From Mesostigma viride (lineage: Eukaryota > Streptophyta > Mesostigmatophyceae > Mesostigmatales > Mesostigmataceae), in the NCBI GenBank assembly GCA_009746045.1, contig RPFO01000080.1, forward strand, positions 7,278,244 through 7,342,243: a DNA stretch of 64,000 bases. The letters run 5' to 3'. Below, piece by piece: positions 61,570-64,000 of this stretch; position 1 is the first letter of the stretch, and each line of letters begins with the position of its first letter. The translations under genes were made by a program, and so were the position numbers. The notes beneath the pieces were generated by a model, which did no database searches, was not told the DNA's origin, and saw only the letters and a program-made list of their open reading frames with translations.

Positions 61570-63601
61570 TTGGCCAGGCAAGGGCGCAAGCGCGCAGGAT
61601 GGGGAAGCCAACGCGCGAGGCAGGGACGCAAGCATACTCGAAGGAGGGTCATGGGCGGGAACGGGGGTGGTCCATGGGGAAGAAGAGGGGGGGAGGGAGG
61701 GGAGGAGTTTGTTTTTGCGTCGGTCACGGCTGACAGTAGTGACGGGGATGATGACGGCACTGCCTTGGTGAGGGAGCGCCTTGCCTTGGAGGGCTTTGAA
61801 ACAAAGGATGTTGAAATGGGGGACCTTGGAGTCGAGGGCCTGGGGAAGGAGGGTGTGGGTAATGAGGCTTCGGTACAGGGTGGTCTTGCCACCAAGGGCC
61901 TGGGGGCCCAGGGTGCGCTCGGAGATGCTGGGATACAGGATTATCGGAGGCATCTGGGCGTGACAGGTGGCGGCCTTTCACATGCCATGCGGTTGCATGG
62001 GACTGGCATTGGCCAGCCGGGTTTGCCAGCAGCAACCACATTTTCACGAACCAACCCAAATGCTGCCTCTCAGGGCGCGGTCATCATGGATGGGGGAGGG
62101 GAGGAGAAGGGGGGCGGGGAGGGCAGCAGCAGCGGGGGGGCAGTACGTCAGGATGATGATAGCATAGATAGGGAACGATTAGGGCTAAGGGAGATTGTCC
62201 GAGCAAGGAATGCGAGCGCGGGTGGTGGCCGTGGCAGTCCGAGCGATCTCGCCGGTAACCTGAGTGACTTGCCCAACCGGCACAATTCTCTAACAGGCAC
62301 ACAGGGTAGCCACGTTGTCGGCAGTACCGGCGCCAGTGGCAGGGTGCACATCCCCGTGCAGGGCGCGCAGGGCGATGTCCGCCCACATGCCAGCAGACCC
62401 GCTACTGCTGGCATCACCGGTGGGGAGCCCAGCCAAAGGACGCCGGTAGCCAGCATGGGCGGGGACGCCAGCGGTCCCAGTGTGACTGCGGATGCAGCCA
62501 GGAACGACAGCACCCGCGACGGTGCGGATCCCATCAAGCCCATGGACAAGGCTGCTGAGGGGGGTTTGCGGCGAGTCTCGAAAGACCCTGGCGGGACTGA
62601 CCTGGGTGCTGGTGCCGGGGCTTTGGAATCCTCTTCCCCCTCGGTTGCGGTGGGAAGGCGAATTACCTCACTAGTGGCTCGAACGGGACGGGGCTTGCTG
62701 GGGAAGGGCAAGGGGGGCCGGCGGGACCATATTCCTGGCAAGGGGGCAGGGCGCCACGTCCCTGTTGAGGCTAGCCATGATGTTGGCAAGGGCGGGCTAG
62801 ATGCTGGCAAAGGTGGGCAGGTTGCTAGCAAAGGTGGGCTGGATGGTGCGCTTGGTACGGTTAATCCACAAGCTGGCGCCTCCATGGCGCTTGGCGGTGT
62901 TGCAGATGATTATGGCGTTGTTGAGGATGATGATACTGGCGGCGCGATGGATGCCAGCACCGCCATGGATGCTGGCGATGGGGCCGATGGGCCGTATTCG
63001 GTGGGCAGGGTTGATTCCGTGGGTGCTCACGACGATGGCAGCGTTGATGAGTCCAGTCGGGGCACGTACGAGTCCAATCACTTGGATCAGGGTGTGGATA
63101 CTCCCGTGGATGCGACGAGGGCGGCCGAGAAACTGCTGTCATCGTTGCTATCATTGTCAGCGGGGGCATCCTCGCTTAAGAAGCCATCGTTAGGGAAGCC
63201 ATCACCAGCATCATCCTCGCCATCACTGTCGTCAGATGGAGGAGGAGTATCGTTGTCATCCTTATCATCATCACTACCAGCTCCACCATCGACAGCACCA
63301 CCATCAACAGCAGCCGCAGGAGCGGGAGCAGGAGCGGGGATAGAAGCAGGAGCCGGCAACGCTGGCAGCGGTGCCCTAAGGTCGCTAATGCCGACATCCA
63401 CGCCATCGCCGGCATCAGCATCCACAGCAAGGCGCGCGGGCAGCTGCGCGGTGGTGGGAAACTCTGGGTCCCTGCTCCTGTACGCCTTGGGCCGGGCCAT
63501 CGACGCGCACGATCTGGTCATACGGCTCAACGTCGCGCCCACCAAGGGTTTCCAGCGCCACGTGGGCGGCCGCACGACGTTCCGCCTGGTCAACCGCCTG
63601 C
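61570..63601 (+). CDS. GT29-type glycosyltransferase, large exon with sialylmotif L (partial gene)
   Basis: The frame is open from just after a stop at 61522-61524; the acceptor is not determined, and 61570 is only the first possible start-like codon. About 610 residues are Gly/Ser/Ala/Asp-rich low complexity, then [37 protein letters not shown] and [10 protein letters not shown], a clear sialylmotif L of family GT29, which binds the CMP-sugar donor. The exon ends CGCCTGC/GTGAGT at 63601/63602; motifs S, III and VS must lie beyond the window. In green algae GT29 enzymes may transfer Kdo-like sugars to scale or wall glycans; this substrate is inference. The long stem is unusual for the family. 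Confidence 0.75.
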
Positions 63602-64000
63602 GTGAGTGGGTGGCGGGTGCTAGAGGATAGCGGCTGGGTGGCTGGGTGGTGATGGTAGCATAAATTGCGAGGATTGGCGGCTGCATGGCGTTCCGCCGCG
63701 TCCACCGCCTGCGTGAGTCCTGCTGTACCATTGCCTGCGTCAGTACCTACAGGGTGTGGCATGTGGGTGGGTGGTCAACGGCCTGCGTGAGTGGTGGCGG
63801 GTGCTATTTGTTTGATGTGCTGGAGTGGTGCTAGAATCGTGCTGGAATGAATCAATGATGGTTAATGCAGTTACATGGGTGCCCGCCTCGTCAGCTGCCT
63901 GCGTGAATGAGTGGTGGACCGATACTGCCGTGTGGAGTGGAGGTGGGTGTCGGACGGTGGTGGCAACAAACACTGGTTTCATCTCTGCCTCGTCAGCCGC
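63602..64000 (+). repeat. Intron start with degenerate copies of the exon end
   Basis: The exon end GTTCCGCCTGGTCAACCGCC / TGCGTGAGTG is echoed at 63688-63718 (GCGTTCCGCCGCGTCCACCG), 63773-63800 (GGTCAACGGCCTGCGTGAGT), 63886-63912 (GCCTCGTCAGCTGCCTGCGT) and 63988-64000. The unit is ~100 bp with strong drift. These repeats reproduce the splice donor. Confidence 0.6.

Overview
The window looks like nuclear DNA of a green alga, most plausibly a scale-bearing prasinophyte of the Cymbomonas/Pyramimonas kind; the organism is inferred, not shown. The grounds are a chloroplast m-type thioredoxin with a transit peptide and a GT-AG intron, a GT29 (sialyltransferase-family) gene, GC-rich single-copy DNA, chromodomain Ty3 and copia-like LTR elements, and LINE remains. 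Only the last ~8 kb holds recognisable host genes. The other ~56 kb is nested mobile DNA whose insertion order can largely be read from target-site duplications (TSDs).

Layout: 1-7923 is a minus-strand Ty3 chromovirus (Ty3-1), cut by the window start. It sits in a decayed plus-strand copia-like element (copia-2, 7924-~14512), which is also split by a 2.5-kb repeat-rich insertion (8272-10727) and a hAT-like non-autonomous element (11258-12869, 8-bp TSD). 14.6-19.1 kb is LINE debris carrying a 1.04-kb palindromic composite of three MITE units. 19106-49907 is one Ty3 chromovirus (Ty3-2) with 584-bp LTRs and a CCGCC TSD; a related LINE sequence at 52.35 kb preserves the unoccupied site. Ty3-2 was opened by an 11.2-kb TIR element (27450-38633, TSD ATTA), which contains a ~5.9-kb inverted repeat and a 5'-truncated LINE with a 16-bp TSD. 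It was also opened by a complete copia-like element (copia-1, 41393-49242, TSD CATAG, LTRs identical as read). 49.9-54.6 kb is more LINE debris and a 328-bp tetranucleotide array, and ~54998-55636 is a long-TIR element. 56768-58329 is thioredoxin m (minus strand); 59118-63601 and beyond is the GT29 gene (plus strand), transcribed divergently from it.

The most unusual signals are these. Both Ty3 elements carry, ahead of gag, a small ORF with a viroplasmin/RNase H1 hybrid-binding-like domain. Both also carry unassigned ORFs after pol. The copia-like element has its protease-like domain between integrase and RT, HGDD in place of YVDD, a single in-frame UGA between gag and pol, and an extra 261-aa ORF before gag. 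The 11.2-kb element holds a foldback-like giant palindrome built of 120-bp and 30-bp repeats.

Several elements have near-identical LTRs but single-base frameshifts in their ORFs, so some breaks may be sequencing indels or programmed shifts rather than old decay.
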